The position numbers were made by a program, and so were the translations under genes. DNA of 64,000 nt, from assembly GCA_023014485.1 (NCBI GenBank), contig JAJOZX010000091.1:464501-528500 (forward strand), read 5' to 3'. Shown here one piece after another: positions 1 to 8,850 of this stretch; within the stretch, counting starts at the first letter, position 1, and each line of letters begins with the position of its first letter. The DNA is from Bathynomus jamesi (taxonomy: Eukaryota; Arthropoda; Malacostraca; Isopoda; Cirolanidae). The notes below the pieces were generated by a model. The model was given only the letters and a program-made list of their open reading frames with translations. It made no database searches and had not been told where the DNA came from.

Positions 1-35
1 TTAACTTCAAACAACACACAGTATAATTAATGTAA

Positions 36-489
36 AGAACGACGCTTGTGTAGAAGAGCGTTTCGCACAAGATGAGGAGGGAGAACGAACAAATGAAAAA
101 TGAGGTACCACCCGGGAATCGAACCCGGGATCATCCGATTGCCGGTCAGATATGCTATCCACTACACCATGGACCTCAATCAATCAGAAGTCGTAATTCT
201 CCTACATACGAGCAGAAACCAATGCCCTGAGGGGGCACCTGCGCATGCCGTACATATATACATTTTAACTGCAAACAACACACAGTATAATTAATGCCCC
301 TCAGGGCATTGGTTTCTGCTCGTATGTAGGAGAATTACGACTTCTGATTGATCGAGGTCCATGATGTAGTGGATAGCATATCTGACCGGCAATCGGATGA
401 TCCCGGGTTCGATTCCCGGGTGGTACCTCATTTTTCATTTGTTCGTTCTCCCTCCTCATCTTGTGCGGAACGTTCTTCTACACAAGCTT
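36..489. repeat. Palindrome with two tRNA-like units
   Basis: Arms of about 195 bases (36-235 and 297-489) are near reverse complements around a spacer of about 60 bases. Each arm holds a 76-base tRNA-like unit: 102-177 on the minus strand and 354-429 on the plus strand. The left unit has a perfect pol III A box (TGGTGTAGTGG); both have a B box (GGTTCGATTCC), a CCGGG/CCCGG T stem and a TCTGA/TCGGA anticodon stem around the loop CCGGCAA, which would read GGC. The acceptor ends pair only with a mismatch and three extra bases, so these look like tRNA-derived units or pseudogenes rather than a working tRNA gene. About 32 bases at 1-34 recur at 263-296, directly in front of the right arm. Confidence 0.75.

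Positions 490-526
<37 letters not shown>
484..526. repeat. (TA)n microsatellite
   Basis: A pure TA run abuts the outer end of the right palindrome arm. From here to about 645 I see no gene. Confidence 0.9.
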
Positions 527-527
<1 letters not shown>

Positions 528-649
528 TGTGTGAGAGATCAGTGAGCATAGGATACTGGGATAAAATACTAACCTACATTTAATTTATTTGGGCACCCCC
601 TCAAATGTAAAAAATAGATGTAAATATGTTGAAGGGGGTGACCAGACTT

Positions 650-727
650 TTTGGATCACCTGAAGATCAGGGCCCCCAGCCTTCTTTAGTTAGCCTTATA
701 AGGCTAACTAACGAAGGTTGGGGCTCA
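650..727. repeat. Single arm of a palindromic repeat family
   Basis: The block from GGATCACCTGAAGATCAGGG to the TAGTTAGCC/GGCTAACTA hairpin matches both arms of the palindrome at 18268-18474. It is itself a small hairpin around 682-705. The stretch 728-1105 shows no gene or further repeat that I recognise. Confidence 0.6.
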
Positions 728-1111
728 AGGTATAAGAATCCTAAATTATTACAAAATTTTGATTCAGGGGGGAGGAGGAAGACAGACTGTACGCAATTGG
801 GAGTAAAAACACCAAGTTAATGGCGTTTTGTCAGCTTTTCTTTCATGTGGTTTGTGTGTTTGTTCGACAGAATGCATTACTGTTATTCTCTTTCATCAAA
901 CAAACATAATTCAGCTCATTTTCTTTTCTTGAAACTCCGAAATTGAAAGCAAGTTATCAACAAAGTATTAAAGTCTAAAATTAGAACTTTTAGCCGTGTT
1001 TTAAACTATTAACGTTGTTCCTTGCAGAGTGATTCCTGTTCGAAACTTTAATGTTGTCAATTCGTCTCCTTTATTCCTTGATTAAAATTTAAAGTAATGT
1101 GTATATATACA

Positions 1112-1213
1112 CAGGGTGTTCAAAAAGCCTCACTACAGTTGGAAAATTTATTTATGGATATAACTCCATGGAGTTAAATTTTCAAAGTGTAGTGCAACTG
1201 TTTGAACACCCTG
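1112..1213. mobile_element. Mariner-type MITE
   Basis: About 100 bases start CAGGGTGTTCAAA and end with the reverse complement, with imperfect inverted arms, flanked by TA. There is no coding capacity. The CAGGGTG end is shared by several other short elements in this window. Confidence 0.75.
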
Positions 1214-1438
1214 TATATATATATATATATTTTTTTTATTCATCGATCCATTAATAGTAAGTGGAAGTGTGAAGTTAAAAATCTTTTATGTAGAGCGCCA
1301 TTCCGCCCATACGCCTATTTCAGGGTACGAGCAGCTCGCAGTAGCATTGCCAAGAAAATAGGGTGTCATGGTACTGACGAGTCTTTCGTACATGGTTCAT
1401 AACCACTGAAAGCAACAATACTCTGTGTTAGTCTAGTC

Positions 1439-1588
1439 CAGTGGTTCCCAACCTTTTTGAAGCGATGGCCCACCTCCCATGTTGCTAAGCTGGTATCATG
1501 TTTACATTAGGTTTAATAAGCAAATTTTTATTAACATGATACTAAAAGACAAACAAGTGGGCCATGGCCCACCGGTTGGGAACCAGTG
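1439..1588. mobile_element. hAT-type MITE
   Basis: A 150-base element with terminal inverted repeats CAGTGGTTCCCAACC (one mismatch at the right end), flanked by the 8-base target duplication GTCTAGTC/GTCTTGTC. The 8-base duplication and the CAGTGG end are hAT-type. It is non-coding. Confidence 0.8.
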
Positions 1589-1657
1589 GTCTTGTCAAAA
1601 GAACATCTATATCCATATTAAATTTATTGCAATTTTCATGTTTGTAATATATACAGT

Positions 1658-1673
1658 GTGTGTGTGTGTGTGT

Positions 1674-1707
<34 letters not shown>
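1658..1707. repeat. (GT)n/(CA)n microsatellite
   Basis: An adjacent GT run and CA run form a self-complementary tract directly left of the Tc1 element. Confidence 0.9.
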
Positions 1708-1709
<2 letters not shown>

Positions 1710-2044
1710 CCAATCAAAAGTTTAAGTACACCCTGAAATATTCATAAATTTCAAATTATTTTAAAGTTTTTACTTATTAACTAAGTTATCATGACACAAA
1801 TTCATAAGTACAAACATGGGAACTTAAATAACAACAAATCAGGACAATTTACGAAAACAAAGTCTAAATTTTCGATTCATCAAAATAGCCTCCTCTAGCA
1901 GCAATTACAGCAGAACAAATTCGAGGCATGCGCTCAAGAAGAGAAAGAAGATAGTCTGGTGAAAGCTACTGCCAGCACTCTTGTAAGAGTTCCCAGAGCT
2001 TCTGAGCACTGGATGGCTGCTTGGCTTTCACTCATCGATCCAGT

Positions 2045-2906
2045 TCATCCCACACTAAGCTCGATGGGGTTCAGATCCGGGGACTGTGCTGGCCATTCCA
2101 TAACTGTGAGCTGACGTTGCCGTTCTTTCTGCTTCAGGTAATTTTGACACAGCTTGGAAGTGTGTTTAGGATCGTTGTCTTGCTGCATTATGAACTGTTG
2201 GCCAACTAGTCGCACTCCAGATGGGATGGCATAGCGCTGTAGAATGCTGTGATAGCCACCACGTTGGTTTAGTATTCCAGTGACTCTGTGGAGATCTCCA
2301 ACTTGCTCCCCTGCAAAACATCCCCAGACCATCACACTTTCTCCACCGTGCTTCACTGTTGGCACGACACACTGCTGTGTCATTCTTTCACCCGCTCTGC
2401 GCCGCACAAATACTTTGCGTTTAGATCCAAAAACTTCGAACTTTGATTCGTCAGTCCAAAGGACAAATTTCCACTGCTCAACAGTCCATTTTTGGTGTTT
2501 TTTAGCCCAAGCTAGCCTTTTCTTTTTGTTCTGGAGTCTCAGCATTGGTTTCTTTGCTGCAGTTCGTCCTTTTAATCCTGCCTCTCTTAGTCTTCTCTGA
2601 ACAGTTGTTTAAACTGTTTTACTTCTGGAGTTGTTCAGCTGGGCTTTGATTTCAGGTGCTGTGAGGCGTCGCGCAGACTGGTGACTCGGATATACTTGTC
2701 CTCTGAGTCTGTTGTGGTTCTTGGTCGCCCTGACCTTTTTCTGTTCTTATTTTGACCAGTTTCTTCATTACCGTTTAATCTTTAATGGCACAAGCAACCG
2801 CATTCACAAACTTTTAATTTTTTTGCAATTTGTCTCGGTGATTGGTCCTCATTTCTCAAAGTTACAATCGACTGTCTTTTTTCTGTTGTTAACTGAGCTT
2901 TGGCAC
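2045..2906 (-). pseudogene. Tc1 transposase, broken
   Basis: The longest open part (2045-2545, 166 residues) contains the first two catalytic aspartates in WTDESKFEVFG and QQDNDPKHTSK, followed by WPAQSPDLNPIEL, where a frame change truncates the third catalytic region. Upstream, translation on the same strand resembles the Tc1 helix-turn-helix region (RRLREAGLKGRTAAKKP) but contains stops, and the extreme N-terminus lies beyond the inserted MITE at 2907-3531. It is a dead transposase of the DDE Tc1/mariner superfamily, which cuts and pastes DNA at TA sites. The open segment is long enough to suggest a moderately recent copy. Confidence 0.85.
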
Positions 2907-3531
2907 CAGAGGTGGGGAGTCGGCCAAAAAAATTCTGACTCCTGACTCCCGACTCTTGAGTCAGTTTTTTGAAACTAACTCCTGACTCCCTGCAATAATT
3001 CTATACACTACAGTATTATAGCTGTAGCATTAACCTAATCCTCTTTTCCCATTGGAGAGGGTTAGGGGTCCAAATCTGTATATGTAAGACCTAAGAAGGC
3101 CCTCAAACAGAGTCGGGTGAGATGAGCAGACTATCACAAGCCTCAACCCTATGACAGAGGCATTGCACTTAGCTTTAAAGATACACCCTAAGGTACTAAA
3201 GGATTTAGCAGAATAAATAATAAATCTCAGTCTTAATTAAATTTTATTTTGCTTGATATGTAGATATAAAAATAAATAAATCTTTATAGCAACTAAAATA
3301 ATTTCTTTCCAATAAATTCCTTTTGAAAATAAAATACATACCTATATAGTCTATCTAATTTAAACCAAATGAAATTGGCCAGAGCTTCAATATAAAAAAT
3401 AGCTTACTAAATAATATATATACTATTTAAGAGTTGGGAGTCGTTTATTTTTACCGACTCCGACTCCGACTCAAAAAAGGGCCGACTCCTAACTCCTAAC
3501 TCCCGACTCCGACTCCGACTCCCCACCTCTG
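2907..3531. mobile_element. hAT-type non-autonomous element nested in Tc1
   Basis: It starts CAGAGGTGGGGAGTCGG and ends with the exact reverse complement, with a perfect 8-base target duplication TTTGGCAC at 2899-2906 and 3532-3539. Both subterminal regions are runs of GACTCC-like repeats. It has no open frame of note. It sits inside the Tc1 transposase coding region, so it is younger than that copy. Confidence 0.92.
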
Positions 3532-3961
3532 TTTGGCACCCATTATTGCTTTTTGAAATACAGAAATATACCTTAAACTACACAGATAGCTCCTCTGCAA
3601 GGATTTTTTATGTAAAGACCTGCAGCGCATGTTAATAACTGAACACGTGTATTAACATACTCCTGAAGAAACACACTACCCCAGTAAATACTTTTAAACT
3701 GTTTTTGAACCTTTGTGCAGAGCTAATGGCATTAATTTTAGGTTGCATGCTAGACGTAAATTAACACATTTTAAAGGCTATTTTGAAGAAGCTTCTGTGT
3801 TACAACACACTGCATAGGGCAGATGCACTGAAGCATACAATATGAAAGTTAGGTAAGCAAATTCATCTCTCTTACCTGTTAAATTTATATTTGAAGTTTG
3901 TCATTCGAGCTAAGCAGCAAAACATTGGAAATTAGTAGGTGTACTTAAACTTTTGACTGGT

Positions 3962-3962
3962 A

Positions 3963-4016
<54 letters not shown>
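3962..4016. repeat. (TA)n microsatellite
   Basis: A TA tract of about 55 bases directly follows the right end of the Tc1 element. Confidence 0.9.
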
Positions 4017-4019
<3 letters not shown>

Positions 4020-4022
<3 letters not shown>

Positions 4023-4593
4023 GGATCCCACCTAAGGAGACGTAGTTTTACATTTAGGATAACAACGAAGACGTAGAGCAAAAAGTAGTGATGCACCGGA
4101 GCTCCTGCTCCGGCCGAGCAGGAGTTCCGGCCATTTTAGAAAACCTCCTGCTCCGGCCTGAGGTCTCACTAAACTCCGGCGGTGCCAAGTACACCAAACT
4201 CAATTCTGACAACTTTATTTTAATTCTATAAAACTATAAAACCTCATTTCTGCACCTATCCTAATATTTCAGTTCTCAGATGACTGTAATAATAATTTAT
4301 TTTATGAGTGATCAGTGATTGTATTAATATTTCAGTTCTCAGTGACTGTAATAATAATTTATTTTATGAGTGATCAGTAATTGTACTAATAATTGATTTG
4401 ATATAGGCTACTTTACTGAGCATTCAGCAAGACATCATAAGTTTCATAACCTGAGGATATTCTGTGCAATGGGAATTTTTAGAGAAATTAGCACACACAA
4501 AGCATAGGAGGTCGACTTTTATAAAGTTTGTTATTAAAGACTTAATAATTTAAAATAGCAGGACTATAATATATAAACCCTAAATAGATGAGA

Positions 4594-4647
<54 letters not shown>

Positions 4648-4860
4648 ACACTGAAATAAATCAATTGGCCGGAACCTCCGGCAGGAAAAAACACTAAGCC
4701 AGAGATTCCGGCCCTCCGGCCTCCGGCCAAAATCTCCCTCCGGTGCATCACTACAGGAAAGTCATTATATTTATTACGCCTTGAAAATGGGTAGAGTTGC
4801 CCGAAACGTCGGCTGCAGCCAAATATAATGACTTTTTTGCTATACGTCTTCGTTTTTATC
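4020..4860. repeat. Hairpin repeat, possibly Penelope-type terminal remnant
   Basis: The block ACGAAGACGTAGAGCAAAAA near 4065-4085 is reverse complementary to 4829-4853, and 4775-4840 has an internal ATTATATTT/AAATATAAT hairpin around GCCCGAAACGTCGGC. Sequences of this style are known from Penelope-like element termini, but that link is from memory and weak. The 4087-4753 element is inserted in the middle. Confidence 0.4.
4087..4753. mobile_element. hAT-type non-autonomous element
   Basis: Inverted ends TAGTGATGCACCGGAG and CTCCGGTGCATCACTA are flanked by an imperfect 8-base duplication (CAAAAAAG and CAGGAAAG). Subterminal GC-rich CCGGCC/CCGG repeats surround an AT-rich middle with a tandem duplication (about 4263-4380) and a (CA)n tract at 4594-4650. 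It is non-coding. Confidence 0.75.
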
Positions 4861-4865
4861 ATATA

Positions 4866-5792
4866 CAGGGTGGGCGGAAAGTAGCTCCCTATTTTGGATT
4901 GGTAAAAAAATACGTATATTATCCATTTATTTCAGAAAAAATAATATGACAAGGTAGGCATACATGGTAGGTTTTCTCTAAAATTCAATGTGGGCTCCAA
5001 CTCTTTCCACCAGCTTCTGGAGCCGCCCAGGAATGGCGTCCACTGACTTTAGCAGGAACTCCGGCGGGATGGAGGACATGACTTCCCGAATTCGGTCCTC
5101 CAGTTCTTCCAATGTCCTCGGTTTGGTGCGGTAGACTTCTTCCTTTACCCACCCCAAAGAAAGAAGTCGCACGGTTACCGCTGAAAAACGGCAGAATCGG
5201 TTCAGTGTAACGGTGTGGTGTGGTATGACCTCAGATCAGGTTGTGGGCCCGTTCCTTCTGCGCAACACCATGAATGCTGAGCGGTACCTTGCTATGTTGC
5301 GAAACGAGGTCTGGCCGGTTGTCAGCACATGGGAGAACATCGACGATCTGATATTTATGCAAGATGGCGCCCCTCCGCACTTCGCTCTTGTTGTCCGTGA
5401 GTGGCTGGATGCCCACTTCCCTGGGCGTTGGATGGGTCGTCGTGGTCCACATCAATGGCCAGCCAGGAGCCCCGACTTGACACCGTGCGACTTCTTTCTT
5501 TGGGGGTGGGTAAAGGAAGAAGTCTACCGCACCAAACCGAGGACATTGGAAGAACTGGAGGACCGAATTCGGGAAGTCATGTCCTCCATCCCGCCGGAGT
5601 TCCTGCTAAAGTCAGTGGACGCCATTCCTGGGCGGCTCCAGAAGCTGGTGGAAAGATTTGGAGCCCACATTGAATTTTAGAGAAAACCTACCATGTATGC
5701 CTACCTTTTCATATTATTTCGTCTGAAATAAATGGATAATATACGTATTTTTTTACCAATCCAAAATAGGGAGCTACTTTCCGCCCACCCTG
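4866..5792. mobile_element. Mariner-type fold-back element
   Basis: Starts CAGGGTGGGCGGAAAGTAGC and ends with its reverse complement, flanked by TA. The outer 307 bases on each side (4866-5172 and 5486-5792) are nearly identical inverted copies. Each arm contains the terminal repeat plus the C-terminal 64 codons of the same transposase, so the element carries two 3' ends and no 5' end. Only the plus-strand copy extends inward into more transposase sequence. Confidence 0.88.
5213..5680 (+). pseudogene. Mariner-family transposase, 5'-truncated
   Basis: An open frame of 155 residues covers the C-terminal half of a Tc1/mariner DDE/D transposase: second catalytic aspartate in DLIFMQDGAPPHFA, third in WPARSPDLTPCDFFLWG, then VKEEVYRTKPRTLEELEDRI and the C-terminal GAHIEF typical of the group. 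The N-terminal DNA-binding part and first aspartate are missing, because the upstream sequence is the inverted copy of this gene's own 3' end. The inverted copy at 4978-5172 (minus strand) is also open over its 64 codons. It cannot be functional as it stands. Confidence 0.85.
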
Positions 5793-5799
5793 TATATAA

Positions 5800-6093
5800 A
5801 CTGTTTCAAAAGTGCTGCACCATAGGTATTTGAGGTTATTTGTTATTCCATTAGACTTTTTTACGTGGGAATTATCTTAAGAACGTTGTTTACGACACAA
5901 GGGCAATAAATGATACAAAGGACAACATACCAATAGCATCTCCAAAGAACAGTTTGCTAATATTCTTCCGTCCGTACGGGACAGAATCTACGTGTAAATA
6001 GTTGCATGATATGGTTTGAACGTCTGTTGTAATAACAGAAAAAAATGAATAATTGATCTTAAATTCCTATGGTGCCGCACTTTTGAAGCACCC
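5800..6093. mobile_element. MITE with about 36-base inverted ends
   Basis: Left end TTCAAAAGTGCTGCACCATAGG matches the inverted right end around 6069-6093 with a few mismatches. It is flanked by TATATA and is non-coding. Mariner-type by context. Confidence 0.65.
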
Positions 6094-6099
6094 TATATA

Positions 6100-6214
6100 C
6101 AGGGTGAGTCAAAAGTCTGGAAACATAGGAACTATGCTTTTCAATTCAAATATATATGTATATTTGCATTGAAAAAGCATAGTTCCTATGTTTCCAGACT
6201 TTTGACTCGCCCTG
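6100..6214. mobile_element. Perfect-hairpin mariner MITE
   Basis: Starts CAGGGTGAGTCAAAAGTCTG. Inverted arms of about 50 bases surround an AT-rich loop, flanked by TA. One terminal base differs between arms. Confidence 0.85.
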
Positions 6215-6552
6215 TATATAGTTTTCGATATATTTACTATTTTTTTCTTGTTCCGGTTTCTAGGAAGATACTAGTACCTTCAGAGTTTCAGGATATTTTT
6301 TAAATGAAAATGAAAAGGTTTATTGGTAGACTATAGTCCATATGACAAATATTATTAATACAATGACAGTTCATATACTAAGGATAGAAATATATACAAT
6401 TGATTAGAAATAATACTGTAATGTCGAAGTTAAGTGGAGCTACAGACAGACGTTTTCGTACCAAGAAATCCATAGCTTAAAGGATAAATGGCAGGACTCG
6501 TGGATAGTTTGGATAATCGGGTTGGTTGATGTTTTAATTCTTTGCATTAGAC

Positions 6553-6744
6553 CAGTGGTTCTTAACCGGGGGGGCGCGCCCCCCTAGAAACAGGAATTTC
6601 TCTAATTGTATTTGTTATTCTCTTAACGAGAGCATGGGCTAATATTGAGAAGTTATTGAGAATGTTATTTTGATTGAAGGGGGGCGTGGAGGGAAGGACC
6701 AATTCCTAGAGGGGGCATGATAGTAAAAAGGTTAAGAACCACTG
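6553..6744. mobile_element. hAT-type MITE
   Basis: Inverted ends CAGTGGTTCTTAACC/GGTTAAGAACCACTG with a perfect 8-base target duplication CATTAGAC (6545-6552 and 6745-6752). It is 192 bases long and non-coding. Confidence 0.92.
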
Positions 6745-6754
6745 CATTAGACTG

Positions 6755-7130
6755 TATTGAGCACGTGTTGTTACTTCCGGGAAGCTCGGTACATTGCGGG
6801 TAGCAAACATTTGCGAAGCTGAGCATCAAATTTAGTGTTCTGCCAGACCCTTTTTTATAATTCATCCAGAGTTGCTGTCCGTATATATTACTGCAGAAAG
6901 TACGAAAAAGAGTGTCTTTAGCTTCACTTGTACAGAATCGAAAGTTCCTTATGGTCATATTCGCTTCAGCACACAGACTTCGAGATTGTTTTCTTATATC
7001 CGAGTCATCACTCAAGGAGCTGGTAATAGTTTTTTTTGCAGGAAGTTGGGGCGAAGGGTGAATGCCCACAAAAATCCCCCCCCCCCTCATAAAAGAAGAA
7101 AGCCAAAATTAAGATCTGCGATGTTGTTTA
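6755..7130 (-). pseudogene. LINE reverse-transcriptase C-terminal fragment
   Basis: On the minus strand, 6760-6990 reads like the C-terminal region of jockey/CR1-type reverse transcriptases (KQSRSLCAEANMTIRNFRFC, YGQQLWMNYKKGSG). Adjacent sequence at 7040-7130 resembles the LINE 3' tail also seen at 28400, 46380 and 60450 (a GGGCGAATGCCC-type block). It is a truncated, non-functional copy. Confidence 0.65.
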
Positions 7131-7146
7131 AATCAAGGGTAGAAAT

Positions 7147-7957
7147 TAGTGATGTACCGATTCCAAAATTTAGCCGATGCAGATACCGATGCCGATTCTT
7201 TGCCTATATTTTAAAAAATCAAGTTTCTTCATAAATTTTACTAATCTAATGTGAAAGCTTTCAATTTTCATATTTTTACATTTCAAATTTGTTTAAATAC
7301 CTTTTTCTTAGCTCACTCCACAACATACAGCACCAGAATTTGTTCCTCATATACCGTAGCTAAAATGATGATAAAAAGTTTTATTACTCAGTAAAATGAT
7401 AAAATAATTTTATTTTAGTTTCATAAATTAAATACCAATATTTAAAATAATTGGTTTTCTTTACGTTGAAGGTATTTTCTTCCTATCAACAATGTTAACA
7501 AGTGGTAGTAGTCCCTGGTACCCATTTTGAATAAAAAAAAATGGATTATATCATTTGGGTTCATAAAATTATTAAAGTACTTGAAATAAAGTCAACATAA
7601 TAAAATAGTTTAATATATAAATTATAAAGTGGAACTTAATATAAAATTATTATTAATATAGAATAAATTACAATCGTTTTATATAATATCATATGTAGAG
7701 AATGCTCATATTAGCTAGTTAGAGAAAATGTGAATTTATGGGCAACTTATTTAGCTTTGCCTTTTTCGTGAATGTAAAATATTTTTATATAATTACACTT
7801 TGAAATGAGTGTAAATGATCATAAATAGTGGGTTTTGTCTGTTCAATATTCCATAAATATAGATTTGGTTTTGTAATGAAAATTTTAAAATTTCAAAGAA
7901 TCGGTGAGAGAATCCTGCTATACATTTAGCCGATGCCGATTAATCGGTACATCACTA
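7147..7957. mobile_element. hAT-type non-autonomous element, 811 bp
   Basis: Ends TAGTGATGTACCGATT and AATCGGTACATCACTA are flanked by the perfect 8-base duplication GTAGAAAT (7139-7146 and 7958-7965). The interior is very AT-rich and has no convincing open frame. Its first eight bases equal those of the element at 4087-4753, so the two families may use the same transposase. Confidence 0.92.
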
Positions 7958-8330
7958 GTAGAAATTACTATGCATGTCGGTTATCCATTTAATGTAAAAT
8001 AATCATTGGGATTTACAGTAACTAATTAATCAGAGTTGTTTGAGGTTTGATTCTTGACTCTGTCAAAGTTTTTCTAGACGAGGAAAGCGATTGAAATAGC
8101 GAAGTTAGCGAGGCGAGAGAAGTCTTCTTATGTCCTTACATCTTGTTCCTCTTTAATATTCTTCTTTTCCCCTCTAAATCTCGTCAAGTTACACGCTCTT
8201 TTATAGATACAGGAGGTAGAGGGGTTCACATAAGTTGGGGGATCTAAAAGGATATTCTGTTTTTATAGACGTCATTTGGGAAAATCCACGGTTCTATAAC
8301 GTGTACCAATATATACATATACAGTATATA

Positions 8331-8333
<3 letters not shown>

Positions 8334-8370
<37 letters not shown>

Positions 8371-8380
8371 GTGTGTGTGT
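8334..8380. repeat. (GT)n microsatellite
   Basis: A GT run with one interruption directly precedes a SINE copy. TA tracts follow at 8536-8586 and 8599-8612. Confidence 0.9.
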
Positions 8381-8394
8381 ACACCTTACCTTTT

Positions 8395-8537
8395 ACCTTT
8401 GGTTAGCTTCCACCCGAATTGTTCATTCTGACGAAGGTCAAGCTTTTCACTCCACCTTCAACCTACAGTTTAACGTGGAATCCGAACCACGCCCCATCAG
8501 CAGCCCCAGCGTCTTAAAACCACTAGACCACATAGGA
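8395..8537 (-). mobile_element. tRNA-headed SINE copy
   Basis: Read on the minus strand: A box-like GTGGTCTAGTGG, B box GGTTCGGATTCC, a central block CCACGTTAAACTGTAGG, then a tail containing AAAGCTTGACCTTCGTCAG. The same order and sequence recur at 28706-28845 (minus), 29158-29298 (plus) and 40876-40975 (plus). It is non-coding, flanked by microsatellites. Confidence 0.75.
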
Positions 8538-8850
8538 TATATATATATATATATTATATATATAATATAATATATATATATATATACACGGTGTGTGTAT
8601 ATATATATATATTAGGGTGTTTCATACCTATAGGGTAAATTAAAATGAGCTTGGAGTTTTAATCCACACGTTTCTCCGTATTCTAAAGAACAAGAAAACA
8701 CGTTTGTGCAAGTTTGAACCAGATCGCGTTGCATTTAGAGGTCCCCAACTTTGACGACTTTTTTTGTCAGTTCATTTCTCGCCTGCCTGCAGTGAAGACG
8801 GTTTTCTTCGTCACTTGAGCGGTTCGTGTTGTATAGCCTATTGGACAACT

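Larger units (their letters stand above)
1710..3960 (-). mobile_element. Tc1-like transposon, interrupted
   Basis: Inverted ends CCAATCAAAAGTTTAAGTACACC (left) and the near reverse complement at the right end at 3960, both flanked by TA, mark a Tc1-type element. It carries a minus-strand transposase remnant and a 625-base hAT MITE inserted near the transposase 5' end. Without that insert it would be about 1.6 kb, the normal Tc1 size. Confidence 0.85.

Noticed and set aside
354..429. Functional tRNA-Ala(GGC) gene
   Set aside because: The A and B boxes, T stem and anticodon stem look right, but the acceptor stem needs three extra bases and a mismatch, base 33 is C instead of T, and the unit is part of a palindromic repeat with a mutated A box in this arm.
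4790..4815. Penelope-associated hammerhead ribozyme near GCCCGAAACGTC
   Set aside because: The required CTGANGA segment is not intact (CTTGAAAA), so only a remnant resemblance remains.
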